NCBI GenBank assembly: GCA_963855995.1
Contig: OY979717.1
Location: forward strand, 36,909,497 to 36,973,496
DNA length: 64,000 nt
Direction of reading: 5' to 3'
Source: Muricea muricata
Taxonomy: Eukaryota > Cnidaria > Anthozoa > Malacalcyonacea > Plexauridae
The number at the start of each line of letters is the position of its first letter. Position 1 is the stretch's first letter. Shown in pieces: positions 35,537 to 47,398 of the stretch. The position numbers and the translations under genes are program-made. Below the pieces are notes generated by a model. That model made no database searches and was not told where the DNA came from. It worked only from the letters and a program-made list of their open reading frames with translations.

Positions 35537-37807
35537 TGCTACAACGGTTAAATTTAGTATATATTAAAACTAGATGCAGCTGGAACTTGAACGCGCCCTC
35601 GAGCATAGATCCTTGAACTACCAAAGAGCGTAGGCGAATTTATTATTATAAATGTCTATAAATCCAACGGACATGCAATTAAACTGTTTAACTATGATAT
35701 AAAATATCAAACACGTCATTTACTATTCAAAGAGCAGGACGCGGCTGTCACTTAAACAGTTATTAAACCACTGTAAATGAGTAAAATAATTGACAATCAT
35801 TAAATCTTGCCGATGTGGTTCATGTCTTTATCATAGTGATGAACTCAGCAGGAAATATACTAAAATTACGCCATTACCTGTCTCTTCCGCGACATTATAA
35901 ACACATTTTCGTAAACCATAAGTATGGCAAGGTACAAAGACATATATAAAACCAGAGAACCAATGATATTTCCTTAACACACCACTAATACAAGCACAGA
36001 CGCACCTGTATTCGTGAACGGGAATTTAATCTTTACTCAACAAGAATTAACATGCACTTAAGATAAAAACATGTAAACTACTAACATAAAGTGATAACCA
36101 ATATTTCTGTTCATTATTGTGAATTGGTCTGCTAGTGAAGTTTTCCTCACATTTATTCCGTATCATATTCTATCTTGTTGCAAAGCCAAGAAGAATCCAC
36201 AATAAATCACGTTCCAATCATAAAAAACCCTTAAAAAGTGAGAAATCGTTGAAACGCTCTTATGATTTCCATACGTGACGCGGAATATCTCGGAATTCCT
36301 CGAAATATTTCACGTCATGTACCAAGTTTACAAACCGACAACACTAGGAATTAACGTTAACATTATACAAATTTTAAACAATAAAATGAATTGTCAAACA
36401 CAGCCATAAAGTATAAAAGCAAAGGAAGTAACAATGAAACGAATGGTTAAAATACTTATTCAAGTGATTACTGTATACACGGTGTCGAAACAGTTAGCCA
36501 ACAATAAATTGTTAGTTCATTTTTAATAACCTATATTACAGCTTTCATTATTATCGGCTACTGCTTACTGCCTTTTTTAATATAACAGCATGCTGCTACC
36601 TGCTTGTCATCTTTAAAAAAATAGTAATTATTGATAGCTACGTTTGACATCATATATTGGAAGCTATAGCTACACTACAATATATGTCATTTGTTTAAAA
36701 CACAATTAATTCTAATTCGTTGTATGTAATTGTTGCCCAAAATTGTTACCCATTTGACGCTTTGCGTTCATATAAATTTAACTGCGAAGCTTTGAGCGGA
36801 AATATGCTGTTAAACTTCAAGCATATTGTAACGGAATTGTTAGTTGTTTTTTTTTCTTGTACGTAGGAAATCATCTAGCGTTTTAGAAACAACGTAGATG
36901 AACTAAGCTGTAGGCACGTTTCAGCTGTGCTTACAGCTTTTGCATACTCAACATAAACAAATTAAGTTATGTCTGCTGGCGTATATCGGCGTATATCAAA
37001 ATATACTTAAATCGAACGCCCAAATATGCACGCCCTAAACCCCAAAATTGTCTTCTTGAAAGTAGACTATTCTTCAGCGGAGAGATCTATTAAAATTGTT
37101 TGTGGTTTCAACTTCCTTTTTGAATATATGTAAAGTGACATGGCGTGCTTTCCATGTTCCGTGACATAAAACATGTAAACTTTCCACTTTAATCTCATTG
37201 CATTAGTATTTCCTCAAACTATGTTAAAATTTCTAGTTGCATGATGTCGCCACATATGGCTTTTCTAGCTGTTAGTTGCATAATGTTAAATAGAGTATTA
37301 AAATACAGCATACAAAGCTACTGCTCATGAATAGAATAAAAAGACATTAATTATTTAGCACACGCATTTCCATCCTATTTAATAGATACCCCTAAAATCA
37401 TTAATCTTGCAGAATTTGACGTTTTAATGTTTTCACGATGCGTATGTTGATATATAAAGTGATAAATATACATGTTAAGAAATAAACGCCTTGGATAAAT
37501 TATCGGTAATTTAGGATTTAAAAAATCGAGAACAATTTTTTTGCTGAGTTATATATATTGCTTCATTAGAGTGAAAATAGTATATTTTCTGTACAAAATT
37601 TCCCTGATTCAAGGTAGCTAGAAACAAAAAAATAATAGTTTAACTAAAAAGTGCGCATGCCTAAAATCATTATCATTCAGTATTGTAACCACAATATGCG
37701 CCATTAATTTTAACTCTGTAATGAAAATTAACGACAGGAAGATTTTTACGCACATGGTTTTGCTGTTAAAATACTGCCTAATATTTTAGTCAATTACTAT
37801 GTTCTAA

Positions 37808-38153
37808 TTGTTGAAAATTTTGCTTATACTCATTCAGGTAATCTCTCAACCTTGGCACAATCAAACGGACGCTAATGCACCTGATCGGAGTAAGTTCCCG
37901 TCAAACGTTCAAAAAGGTGGGCTTTTTTTCATAAAGAGGGAAGGAAACTGTGCTTGAGCTGCGTGTTTGCTGCAATTTACAGTAGTGAGCAATAATTAAA
38001 ATGTATTATTAATTTATGTACAATTAAAAGGTGCGACTCATAAAAAGAAATTTAACTTGAAAAATTTTTTTGTAATGTATATCTAAAGCTCAACATGTCC
38101 TTAAAGTTATGGCTGGCACCATTTGTCGTGAATTTGTAACAAATATTTATCAA
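37808..38153. repeat. Inverted counterpart of block in copy A
   Basis: Matches the reverse complement of the two ends of 30064-30688, while sequence on either side is collinear with copy A. It marks a local inversion after the duplication. Confidence 0.75.
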
Positions 38154-39286
38154 TGCTCTTTGTTTCTCTTTCTATATGCCTCTTCTTTCTTCAAATTTTC
38201 GTTTTGATCGCATCAAGGACGGCTTGCCTCACATATCTATTCGTATTCTATCAAACCTGGTTTGAAAGCAATTAAGAAACTTCTGTTTTCTTGGCTTTGA
38301 AACTAGTGGCAGCTATTGTTAAATGTAGCATAATGTGTGGATTGCATTCTAGTTGATCATGCCTCTTTAAATATGCACAAAATGACGGCTTTTTTATTAA
38401 AGTGTTTATGAAACAAAATTTTCTCACCCAATTTTATTATTGCATTCGAAAGATCAGTTAAAATCAAAGCAAATTCAAGTCATTGTGCATAATTACTTTT
38501 CAAAAAAGCATCATTATTTTGAAAAGTGCTAAACATAGCCTACACGCATGCAAGTGTGGTTTTAGTTCTTTATTGTTATTATACGATGCAAACACTCATT
38601 TCCACTAATAAACACTTATTATACAGCATAACGTCGGTGGATAGGTTATTTGATTATTCTATGAAGTTGAATATCTCAACAAGACGGAGTCACAAAAGCT
38701 CTACCAAAGAATTTATATTGTTTTTTTATATGATCCTCTAAATAGAACCAACGAAATATTGGACAAAATTTTGTTTCATGAGCAACCTTTTCGAGACAAC
38801 TGATCTAGATGAATACGATCGATAACAAGATATTGAAAAATGATTGCTTTGTTGATGTAGAGGTAGGAAAACTGTAACTGCAGAGCCTCCTATTTGCTGT
38901 TCTTACTAAGAGATCGAAAATGAGGGTATTACGAGGAAATATCGAACCGAAGTAATGCTGTATAGCGATAATGAAGTCAACACAACAACAGTGAGATTTA
39001 ATATTTTTCGCTATTGTCTGAACATTCTCCGTCACTAAGTTTTTTACTTATCATAATGGGATATATAACTTTTTTTCACACAAAAAATACTGCTTTAATT
39101 GCTGCTCGTTATGTTTGCTCGACGATTCTTTGTTAAATTGTTGAAAACCTATTTTAGTGCTCTCATTTTGAGAGTAATAAAATTCGCTTACACAAAACCC
39201 GTCGCTTATATTCGCTGTCTTCAGTATAATTTATTAGATGTTCTCTTCCTTTGTTAACCTTATAAGAAATTTTGCGTATTGCCCGT

Positions 39287-39533
39287 GGGCAGTATTTACG
39301 TGACATTGTCAGTAGCCAATGAAAATTCACCATTTGGAAAAGATACAGAAAGTAATTATAATCTTTGCAGTAAGCAATTGGTTTATGCAAGGTTGCAGAT
39401 TTATACGGGCATTATTACAAACTCCTACGAAACGGAATGTAGCGTGGGCGCATATAGTATAACTGAGATTGAAAAGTTCTTTGAAGAAGTTAAACAAGCA
39501 GAGAAACATGATACATTGGATTTTTCAGAATAG
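39287..39533 (+). CDS. Possible exon or ORF remnant in copy B
   Basis: About 81 codons open to a TAG at 39531-39533, with protein-like composition, two Cys, and an acidic/basic C-terminus (EIEKFFEEVKQAEKHDTLD). It follows a possible acceptor (gtgggcag). The matching stretch of copy A (about 31720-31940) is broken by stops. No family recognised, and chance remains possible. Confidence 0.25.
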
Positions 39534-40017
39534 ATGGTTTTCGCGTGACGTCACAAAAACTTGAAATTAAAGGTACAAGTCTGGACTTCTGTTGTTATAT
39601 CGTAGCTAGGAGCACCATAAAAAATTTGAGCCGATTTATTTTTCATCAAGTTAGGCATTTTTGAAGAGTATTATTGCTGACGTCAGCATTATTTTGAAAA
39701 TTTAAAAATGCTTGCCGAAATTAACAACTAAAGACTGATCTAATTGTAAGAAGAATCTCACTGATTTGGATAAAACTCATGCTTGTAGAAGCACTTAATT
39801 TTTGGCCGCCATATTGGTGTACCAAATCACTTCAAAATAATATACGGATATAAGGCGTCCAAGCACGGGTATTAATTAAATATTCAGTATTCAATTTAAA
39901 AATAAGTTACGACATTTTGAAAAATATTATTGTCGACGTCTTTTTAAACTGTATTTTTCACAAAATTTGGTTTGATAATTCTTGCAGAAATTAACAACCA
40001 ACGACTGATTAGCACTA

Positions 40018-40494
40018 ACACTAACACTGCGGTCAAACGTTACACGCATGCGCGAGACCTCAGAAAAGCACCGGAAAAACAAAGGCAAATTAAATACAAA
40101 GGAGTGAAAAGCTAAGAAAAGCGAAGAATACAAGAAAACGGCTGAAAATATAAGGTAGCGAAATTTTGAGTGCGTTCCTTATGTTAAAAGAAAGTTTTTC
40201 TGAGTTTAACCCCTCGTAACTTTATTTACCCTTTTTTCTAGAGCTTCATAACCGTGCCAACAGCGATACTCCTGCTAAATATCCTTTCAGCTGTTGTTGT
40301 CACAATCGAGAACTAGGGCCAGAAAACACAACAAACAGCAGTGCTCACAATGAAAATTATGTAATATGTCAACAAGTGAAGTATCACTGCAGTCAACGAC
40401 CATCGGTAGCAATGTACTATCATCATTAGTTGATGTTCTTCTGCTTCTTTGCCGGACAACTTGCGCATGCGCAAACGTTTGACTGCGGTGTTAC
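40018..40494. mobile_element. MITE with CACYGCRGTCAAACG ends
   Basis: Inverted ends containing CACTGCGGTCAAACG with CGCATGCGC lie near 40024-40060 and, in complement, near 40462-40491. The octamer TAGCACTA occurs on both sides (40010-40017 and 40495-40502), a plausible target duplication. No transposase. Confidence 0.65.
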
Positions 40495-40502
40495 TAGCAC
40501 TA

Positions 40503-41070
40503 CGCCTACTAACGCTTGATTTGAAACACATTATATGCCAAAATCTTTTATGAGCATTAGTTTTACGATGATGTTGATAGTTGATACGTTCTTTAATACT
40601 CAGCACGCCCAATAATAAGTTCTACAAGTTGCGTTGTTGCACTAGGGACATTGATGCAAGCATCAAGTGCCCAGTTTTGCTTTGCAGTCGAACAATAATA
40701 GCTTGAGACAATACTTTTTCATATACATTTAGAATCGTATCTATTGCCTAAGAGCATGTCAGAAGATACTCTAATTTCAGTACATCAATTATTGGACGGT
40801 GTCATGTGGTGACATAATAAATTCAACGGTACACACTGTGTACTTTGAGAGCAATTTTCATGAACAAAATCTAAGGAATGCAGAATACTTTTTTTCAAAT
40901 ATCGAACTTCTATATCAAATCCTTAAATGAAAGTGAGTATGGATCAAAATAAATGTCTTGTTACTACAAAGTGGAAGCCATTTACAATAATAACAAAGAG
41001 TAGAGACTACAAAGATATCAATGAGAGGGACAGGTTCAGTAAAAAAAGCGTAAGTGCTTGCGTTATATGA
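40503..41070. other. Nothing recognised
   Basis: AT-rich sequence between two inverted-repeat elements with no supported feature. Confidence 0.5.
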
Positions 41071-41074
41071 CGAT

Positions 41075-41211
41075 TCGTCATGGGCGCTATGTTTCTAGCC
41101 AGTGCCCTAAACAGAAGCGTTTCCCCCCGGTATTACTAGCCATTTCAAATATTTCCGGAGGTTGACTTCCTCTGTTTAGGGCACTGGCTAGGAACATGGC
41201 GCCCATGACGA
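41075..41211. repeat. 40-bp-arm inverted repeat
   Basis: Arms 41075-41114 and 41172-41211 share TCGTCATGGGCGC and AGCCAGTGCCCTAAACAG with few mismatches around a 57-bp loop. Likely a MITE. Confidence 0.85.
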
Positions 41212-41284
41212 ATATTACATGCTCGTCCTCGTGAAATTATTGTTCAATTTTGTTTAACTGGTGGATTTGTTTTTGCAGCAAGTG

Positions 41285-43187
41285 TTCTCACTATTGCTGA
41301 TTGTACAGTACAGTACACTGGTGCACAACAATTCAGCTTTCTTACAGCCTCAAAGGAGCGTCGTGCAGCCACTGTTACGTGAACTCAATCTCGTTGCAAG
41401 CCTTAGGAATTGTATCTAAGGTCATAAGACGTGGAACTAATTTCTCGTCACCAGCTTTAATCCACCCCATTCCATCAGGATTTGGAAGATTTGGTTACTA
41501 GTCGGCCGACCAAGTTTTGAAATACATCGTTTGATGGCAACTTTGTGTTAGAAAAGTACATTCGCGATATTTGTCGTTGTATTGCTTGTGTGATTTAGGT
41601 TTGGGGTGTTACCAAGTCTAATTCGGGATTTTTATGGGAAAAATCGAGAGAATGTGGCTATCTACTATTAAATTGTATTACAGCAAAAAATGTAAAATTT
41701 TATTTTTAACAATAGTAAAAACGACTGCTAGCATCAGAAAGATCAGAAAAAACTGCATATAAGACTCTTAAACCGTTTTTTTATTCTCCAAATAGTTCTC
41801 AAGTTATTTGTTCTCAAACCCTCATTTTTAAGCTAGTTCCCAGTTTTTATTTCGTGATTTCGGGTCAATTTTCCCCTTTAAAACACAAAGAACACGAAAA
41901 CTATTTGAAGGATAAAAAACTGTTTAAGAGTCTTATATGCAGGTTTTTGTGCTCTTTCTGATGATGCCAGTCGTTTTTTCTTATCGTTGAGCACGAAATT
42001 TCATATTTTTTACTGTAATACAATTTAATAGTAGATAGTCACAATCTCTCGATTTCCCCCATAAAAATCCCGAATCAGCCTTGGTAACAACCCAAACCTT
42101 GCTAACTAGACTATAACCTATATATTTCCACTTGTTACCGGCTTCTAACACGAAGTTGCCATCAAGCTTTTTTAGAAGCACTTTTTGATATCGTGGCCGG
42201 CCGACTATACTGGCAACATGCTTGTTTCCATACGAACGATTGACAGTGGGAACGCCTGGTATGCAGCTCCAAAGCATCACGCGTTAGAGGTAGTGCATGC
42301 AGCTTTCCACACTTCGGAAAAAGAAGATTTGATTATCGGATTTGATTCACATTTGACTCGACTTCTTCATGTCGTTTGTACATTGCACACACAAACTTCT
42401 CTGCATTTTAATCTTGGTGGCAGTTAAATTCCCCTCACCGAGCGACGACAGAAGATTGTGCTTCTATAAAAACATTTTCCACGCCAATGTTTTTCCGTGA
42501 TCACACAAAAACGACGTGCTATCACAACCAGTCAGAGCGTGGCAAGGACGTAGACTGGAAAGTGAACCAACTGACAGATTTTTGCTGATTGCTCTGACAT
42601 TAAAAAACTTTCTGTGCGCTGCAGTTCCAGCCATCATCCAAACCTTCGCGCTTCGAATCTTTGCTGCATGTGCCACGAGAAGTAGGAGTACACCAGTGTG
42701 TCTCTTGCTGATACAACCACGGTCTCACACGTGCTTGCAATGCAGTGGTAGACAATTCTTGTATCTGCTTTCTCGTGTGTTACGTAGAATATGCTTGAGT
42801 CCGTTTCCTCGTTTGAACATTGTGCTTTTTCTTTATCGTTAAATCCTTCAGTGACAACAAGTACTTTATTTGGTGGCGCCCTTGCGATAAGATGCTCGAA
42901 AGATATCCCGCTAAGTCAGCCTTTTTCTCGGGTAATGCTAATAAGTTCGACCAGGTACAAGGAAGTGGCACGTTCCTGTTCTCAAAGACACGTGGAATAG
43001 GCCGAGTTGTTTTCGTGCGACGTTCTCTCGTACCTGCCTTGATGGCATTCTGCTCGTACCTATCAAATATAACATGAACCTCTTGATAGCGGAATCCTGA
43101 TCCGACAACCGCTGCCAGGAATTTGTCTCCAAAGTCTCCAAAAGTCAAATCTCCAAAAGGCATTGATGGGTTTTCCAAGGGCAGCAA
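41285..43187 (-). pseudogene. Decayed multicopy element gene, split by a MITE
   Basis: Minus-strand coding similarity to an uncharacterised, highly multicopy cnidarian protein family that I know only by its motifs. In order: VIFDRYEQNAIKAGTRERR (near 43080), a THEKADTR block and VVVSARDT (near 42730), WMMAGTAA, LRPCHALTGCDSTSF (near 42530), then LTRDALELHTRR (near 42250). It resumes at 41500 with PDGMGWIKAGDEKLVP and a CSGC-type Cys-rich tail down to ~41285. Several frameshifts and stops break it. The 41501-42205 palindrome interrupts it. Probably a transposon gene. Its activity is not established. Confidence 0.65.
41501..42205. mobile_element. 705-bp palindromic MITE with TA target duplication
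   Basis: GTCGGCCGACCA at 41501 and the complement of GTCGGCCGGCCA ending at 42205. TA lies on both sides (41499-41500 and 42206-42207). Almost the whole element folds back on itself, arms ~41501-41830 and ~41880-42205. The gene it interrupts continues on either side, which fixes the insertion site. Tc1/mariner-type target preference is inferred from the TA. Confidence 0.85.
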
Positions 43188-43199
43188 CCAGAGCTGACA

Positions 43200-43735
43200 A
43201 ATGTGACATGAAGTATTAAAATTGCTAACAAGTATTTATTTGCCTACAAGTATTATCGAAAAGAAATGAAGTTTTATATTTATACATGGAAGTTTTGTAT
43301 AAGATAATGAGTTGTATAAATGCACCAGATCCGAACGTTGTATCCCAATAAAATTATTGTCTCCAATAAATTACTGGGATTGTTAGGGTTAGGGTCAGGG
43401 TTGGGGTTTGGGTCAGAGTTCATTTTATATGCAGGAAATGACAATTCCAGTAACTATTGGAATTATCAAACGTTGTAACCAGTAATTTTATTGGAATACA
43501 ACGTTCGGATCGGTTGATAAATGTGACATGATATTGAAACAAGTATTATATTTGCTTACAAGTATTATTGGAAAGAAATGAAGTTTTCTATTTAGACATG
43601 GAAGTTTTGTATAAGATAATGAATTGTATAAATGTGACATGAAGTATTAAAATTGTAAACAAGTATTATATTTGCTTACAAGTATTATTGAAAAGAAATG
43701 AAATTTTATATTTAGACATGGAAGTTTTGCATTAG
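43200..43735. repeat. Three-copy ~120-bp tandem repeat, first gap filled by MITE
   Basis: Units beginning near 43200, 43522 and 43628 share gtgacatgaagtatt, an AAGTATTATATTTGCTTACA block, and acatggaagttttg. A 194-bp MITE separates the first two. Confidence 0.8.
43323..43516. mobile_element. MITE carrying telomere-like repeats
   Basis: Inverted ends with GATCCGAACGTTGTAT and the complement bound a 194-bp insertion in a tandem repeat. The flanks are ATAAATG on both sides (43316-43322 and 43517-43523), consistent with a 7-8 bp target duplication (hAT-type). The centre contains degenerate TTAGGG units (43384-43415). Confidence 0.75.
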
Positions 43736-44080
43736 TGACAAGAAGCAAGCATTAAAATAATTGTAAATATTAAGTATTACATTTGCGCTAGAAGTATTGT
43801 TGAAACAATGAGCATTCCAAAAAATCTTACTGTAGCAAGTGGTAACCCGCCACTGCTAAGAATTATGCTAAATGACAATTTTCTTATATTCTATGCGTAA
43901 TTTTAAATAATTCAACGGTACACAGCTGTGTAAGGTGATAGTTGAAATAAATTGACTATGTATTCTTTTAAAAACACGGTGCACAACTGTGTACCGTCTG
44001 AATTCTGACCAATCATAGTATCCATTTCATATTAACTACATCTCAATCGCATATCTTTCATTAATATCAATGACACTAAA

Positions 44081-45600
44081 GGCCGGGATACACGTGCGAT
44101 TTTTTTCTCGCGCCTGCAGCGCAACGGGTTAAATTTCATTGCGTTGCTGGTGCGAGTGCTAAAATTGCACGTGTCTCATACCTCGCACGGCAACGAAATT
44201 GTAACTGGATACGTGGCAATCGTTGCCGAAATTTGAAATACTTCAACATTCGGCAACGATTGCCGAAAATGTCAAATTATTCACGCATTGTTTGGGCAGG
44301 AAACACAAAGGTTATTTTCAGCCAGCCAATGAAATTTGCTGAAGTGTGGCCAGTGTGCTGTTGTGCAGGCGAAGTCCAGGAATCACTTCACCAGTCTTGT
44401 TGGTCAGCAAAGCCAGGCAGGATGTACACCTTCCCAGCTTCGGAGCTACTTCTTACAAAATTGTGCAAGGTAATGGCATTTGCAACAAGCGCCACTATAG
44501 TTGCTTTGTGAGGTGGCAAAAGTATAAAGCCCCTGAAAACTTGCCATTGGTTTGCCAAAATGCGAAATGCATTTTCCGATATTGTCTGACATGTTGACAG
44601 TCGATAATGGGGCACTCTCTTTTGTTCAGTTAAACCTGTGTTAGGATAAGGTTTCATCATGTATGATGTTAAACCAAATGCATCATCGCCAACACAAACA
44701 TAAGGGACAGGTTTTGCGCCGCCAGGGAGTGGTTTAGGGTTTGGTATTGACAGAGGATTGTGAACATCAGCGAGAGCTGCTCGAATTTCATTGCGTGCCC
44801 AGTTCCCACCATCAGACATCCTGCCATTATACTAACACAAACAAATACAAACTCGTATTCTGGACTAATTACTGCCATTAGTCTGATACTATCATTAAAA
44901 AAATTAATTAAAAAACCCCAAAATACTTTAAAAATCTAAAATACTGTACATTAAAATATCCTACTCTCATGTTTTACGTAATCCAAATTGATGAGTGAAG
45001 ATTAGCTTTGTAGTCATGATAGTGTGAACCTGATTTACGTGGTTGCTTGAGCAGAATTGCTTTTCCATCCACAGCCCCAATTGTATTTGGAAAGGTCCAT
45101 CTGGCTTCGAATTTAGTGGACAATTGAAGCCAATCATCCTTTGAATTTGGGGTAGTGAGGTACTGGGGTCCCATGACTTCATATAGCGCTTTGCAGACGC
45201 TTACGACGATTCTCGAAATTGAATGTCTGCTGATTTTAAACTGGTACTCCAGGGAGTGAAAAGATTCACCAGTTGCCAAATGACGAAGTGCCAAACAACA
45301 CATTTCTACTAACTCACGCATTACTGTATCTTTCTTGTAGAGATTTTCGGACAAAGTGTCTACGTAGTATTTTCTTAAAATGTTCAAAATCCATTCGCAT
45401 AAAATTCTGAAATCCTCGTGTGTCATGTGCTGCTAAATCTGAAAGAAGCTGACTAGTTGCCTTTATTGCTCCTTTCTTAAAGCCAAGTTCTACTCCAAGC
45501 ACGTTTGTGTTCTTTGTTGCCACCATCGTCTTCTTCTAACAAAAGCATCGCCATCAGAACTGGCTCCTTGTTTGACGCCATGTTGTTTTGATCGATGCAG
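44081..45600. mobile_element. PIF/Harbinger transposon, left end and transposase
   Basis: GGCCGGGATACACGTGCGAT at 44081 resembles PIF/Harbinger terminal repeats. Subterminal palindromes with CGGCAACGATTGCC follow. The opposite terminal repeat was not found, so the right end is an estimate just past the transposase start. Confidence 0.6.
44388..45581 (-). pseudogene. PIF/Harbinger transposase (HARBI1-like), frameshifted
   Basis: Start ATG at 45581 (MASNKEPVLMAML). The frame changes near 45490, near 45390 and near 44825. The middle reads an HTH-like region, then FPNTIGAVDGK (first catalytic Asp). After a probable intron (about 44881-44985, gtaaaa to ggcag) come DGGNWARNEIRAAL, GDDAFGLTSYMMKPYP (second Asp) and ENAFRILANQW (catalytic Glu). 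This is the DDE_Tnp_4 order of PIF/Harbinger nucleases. The stop is at 44388. The DDE triad is still readable, but the shifts make it a pseudogene. Host relatives such as HARBI1 are domesticated; nothing here suggests that. Confidence 0.85.
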
Positions 45601-46487
45601 TCAATGCAGTCAAAATAAATACTAGTCCCAGGTTTTCAATGCTAGCAATTGCGACGCGGCTGGTAAATCACTAAATTAAACTGTATAATTAACCGATCGT
45701 CATCATCGGAATTTATTATTATCGGATAACCGGTTGTCGAGAACGTATATCACACGGAGAATGTCCCAATGTTCTGATGATGAGATGCAATTTAACAGCC
45801 ATAAGTTATGTGCTCGACTATCGGAAAATGTAGAAGGTCACTCTTCCAGTCGTATTTGATGCATATTTTTCTGGTGTGCAGGAACATCTATTCGATGGAG
45901 TTGCGATTCGATCGCTGATTTCCAAAGGTTTGGCTTTTCTCGTATTTTGGTGATTCAATACACCGGGGTATTAAACAAATATTTTGAATATTAATTTAAC
46001 CCAGTCGACGCATTGAATATTCAGCTGTTACGATAAATCAGGAAAACACAACAAAGGCTAATTTTCTGCTTTCGAAATTTTCAGTCTAATCAAGAGAATC
46101 TAATCTCAAGAATTCACTATTAGTGGAGCGGATACGTAAAAGCATTTTGTATTTTGTGAAGATAGCACAAAACTGACAGCATGACTGCACTTTAAATTAG
46201 ACATAAGTATGAACATCACTATATATGCAGGCATTTATTGAATGCGGAATTCAAAAATTTGAAATTTCTGATATTTAATACTATTAATTTTTTGTTATCT
46301 TAACAAATCATAAAATTTAATGATAAAGGAATTAGCTAAAAGTAAAAATAAATTGCGTGGCTGAAAATTTGATTAAAACTGTAGCATTTTTTAAGTAATT
46401 TCAAAGCTCTGATCTATTAAAAAGACTATTTGAATCTAGTCCTAGTCTTTGTTCCTTTTTATCTAGATATTTCTCGCAATTTCAAAA
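45600..46487. other. Nothing recognised
   Basis: AT-rich intergenic sequence without supported features. Confidence 0.5.
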
Positions 46488-46790
46488 TGGACCATTACCC
46501 CAACTAGACAAACTTTTGAATTCGAAAACAATTTTAGAACAGTTGGAAAGAGCTTCCTAAATTTGGTGAAATTGTGAATTTTGGTTGTAACGTATTGAAA
46601 AATGTTGAAAATATAGTAAATGTAAAGCTTGCCAATTTTCCTTGCGTAATACAAATCATACAAAATTCGGAAACTTTACAGGGCTGCTTTGCAACCAAAC
46701 TTGACAACTGTATGAAATTTAAGATGCTCTTTCCTGATGTGCTAATTGATTTTCCGAATTCAAAAGTTTGTCTACTAGGGGAATGGTCCA
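46488..46790. mobile_element. 303-bp palindromic MITE
   Basis: TGGACCATTACCCC at 46488 and its complement ending at 46790. The inverted similarity continues through AGACAAACTTTTGAATTCG and, more loosely, to the centre. Two overlapping ORFs on opposite strands are by-products of the palindrome. Confidence 0.85.
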
Positions 46791-47398
46791 CTGAATAGAA
46801 AAAGAAGGCTGGGCAGATAAAAAACTGCTTTAATGTTCTATAGACAGTTTTCCCCTTAGTTTTCAGTCACACTACTTCACTGTTTCAATTAGCTACCTTA
46901 AATTTTAAGTTTTTAGCTATACCTGATTTCATCCTGGTGTAAAAGTCTACACATTTTGTCAATATGATGTTTTCTTCACAAAATCCACGATTACGTAGAA
47001 ATTGAACGCTTATCCGCCCTACATATATACTATATGTTGCGCTGAGCCAATACAAATTATTTACCAATTAACAGAATTTACGCGAATGGTCGTTCACAAC
47101 TGTTCGACAACCCTGATTGTAGCTTTGCACATCAGCTGCATGGAACACTAACAACAAATGGTTCTTGTCTAAGGTTCTAAACAGTTTTTGAGCGTCATGC
47201 TTCAAACTTATACGTGTTATTATCACTCTGTACATTACCAGTGACGAAGCCGGCCCGACATTTAGTGACACAAATGCAATATTTTCTGTGTTGATAGATC
47301 GTATAAGGAATCGATTTCTCAAGAAATAAATAGTGAAAATGATTTAAATTTGCATAGCATGGCCAAATTGTCAGGCTGGTGTCGATACTGCATGTACA
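46791..47398. other. Downstream of P4HTM-like gene
   Basis: Expected to include the 3' UTR of the gene ending at 47399. An 84-codon minus ORF at 47068-47322 lies in this stretch and lacks any family signature. Confidence 0.4.

Larger units (their letters stand above)
32870..39870. repeat. Tandem segmental duplication, copy B
   Basis: Direct-orientation copy of 26510-32310, separated from copy A by ~560 bp. Longer than A because of a ~1.4-kb insertion (about 33699-35129). It contains a second TATA box and start exon for the cystine-knot-like gene but no copy of exons 2 and 3. A partial extra repeat of its right end continues to ~40010. Confidence 0.88.

Noticed and set aside
43380..43420. TTAGGG units considered as a telomere
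   Set aside because: Only a few degenerate units, bounded by MITE inverted ends within internal sequence.
44233..44597. Plus-strand ORFs over the Harbinger region
   Set aside because: Antisense of the transposase pseudogene, which has clear DDE motifs.
47068..47322. 84-codon minus-strand ORF after the P4HTM stop
   Set aside because: Lies in the presumed 3' UTR, with no acceptor in phase and no domain.
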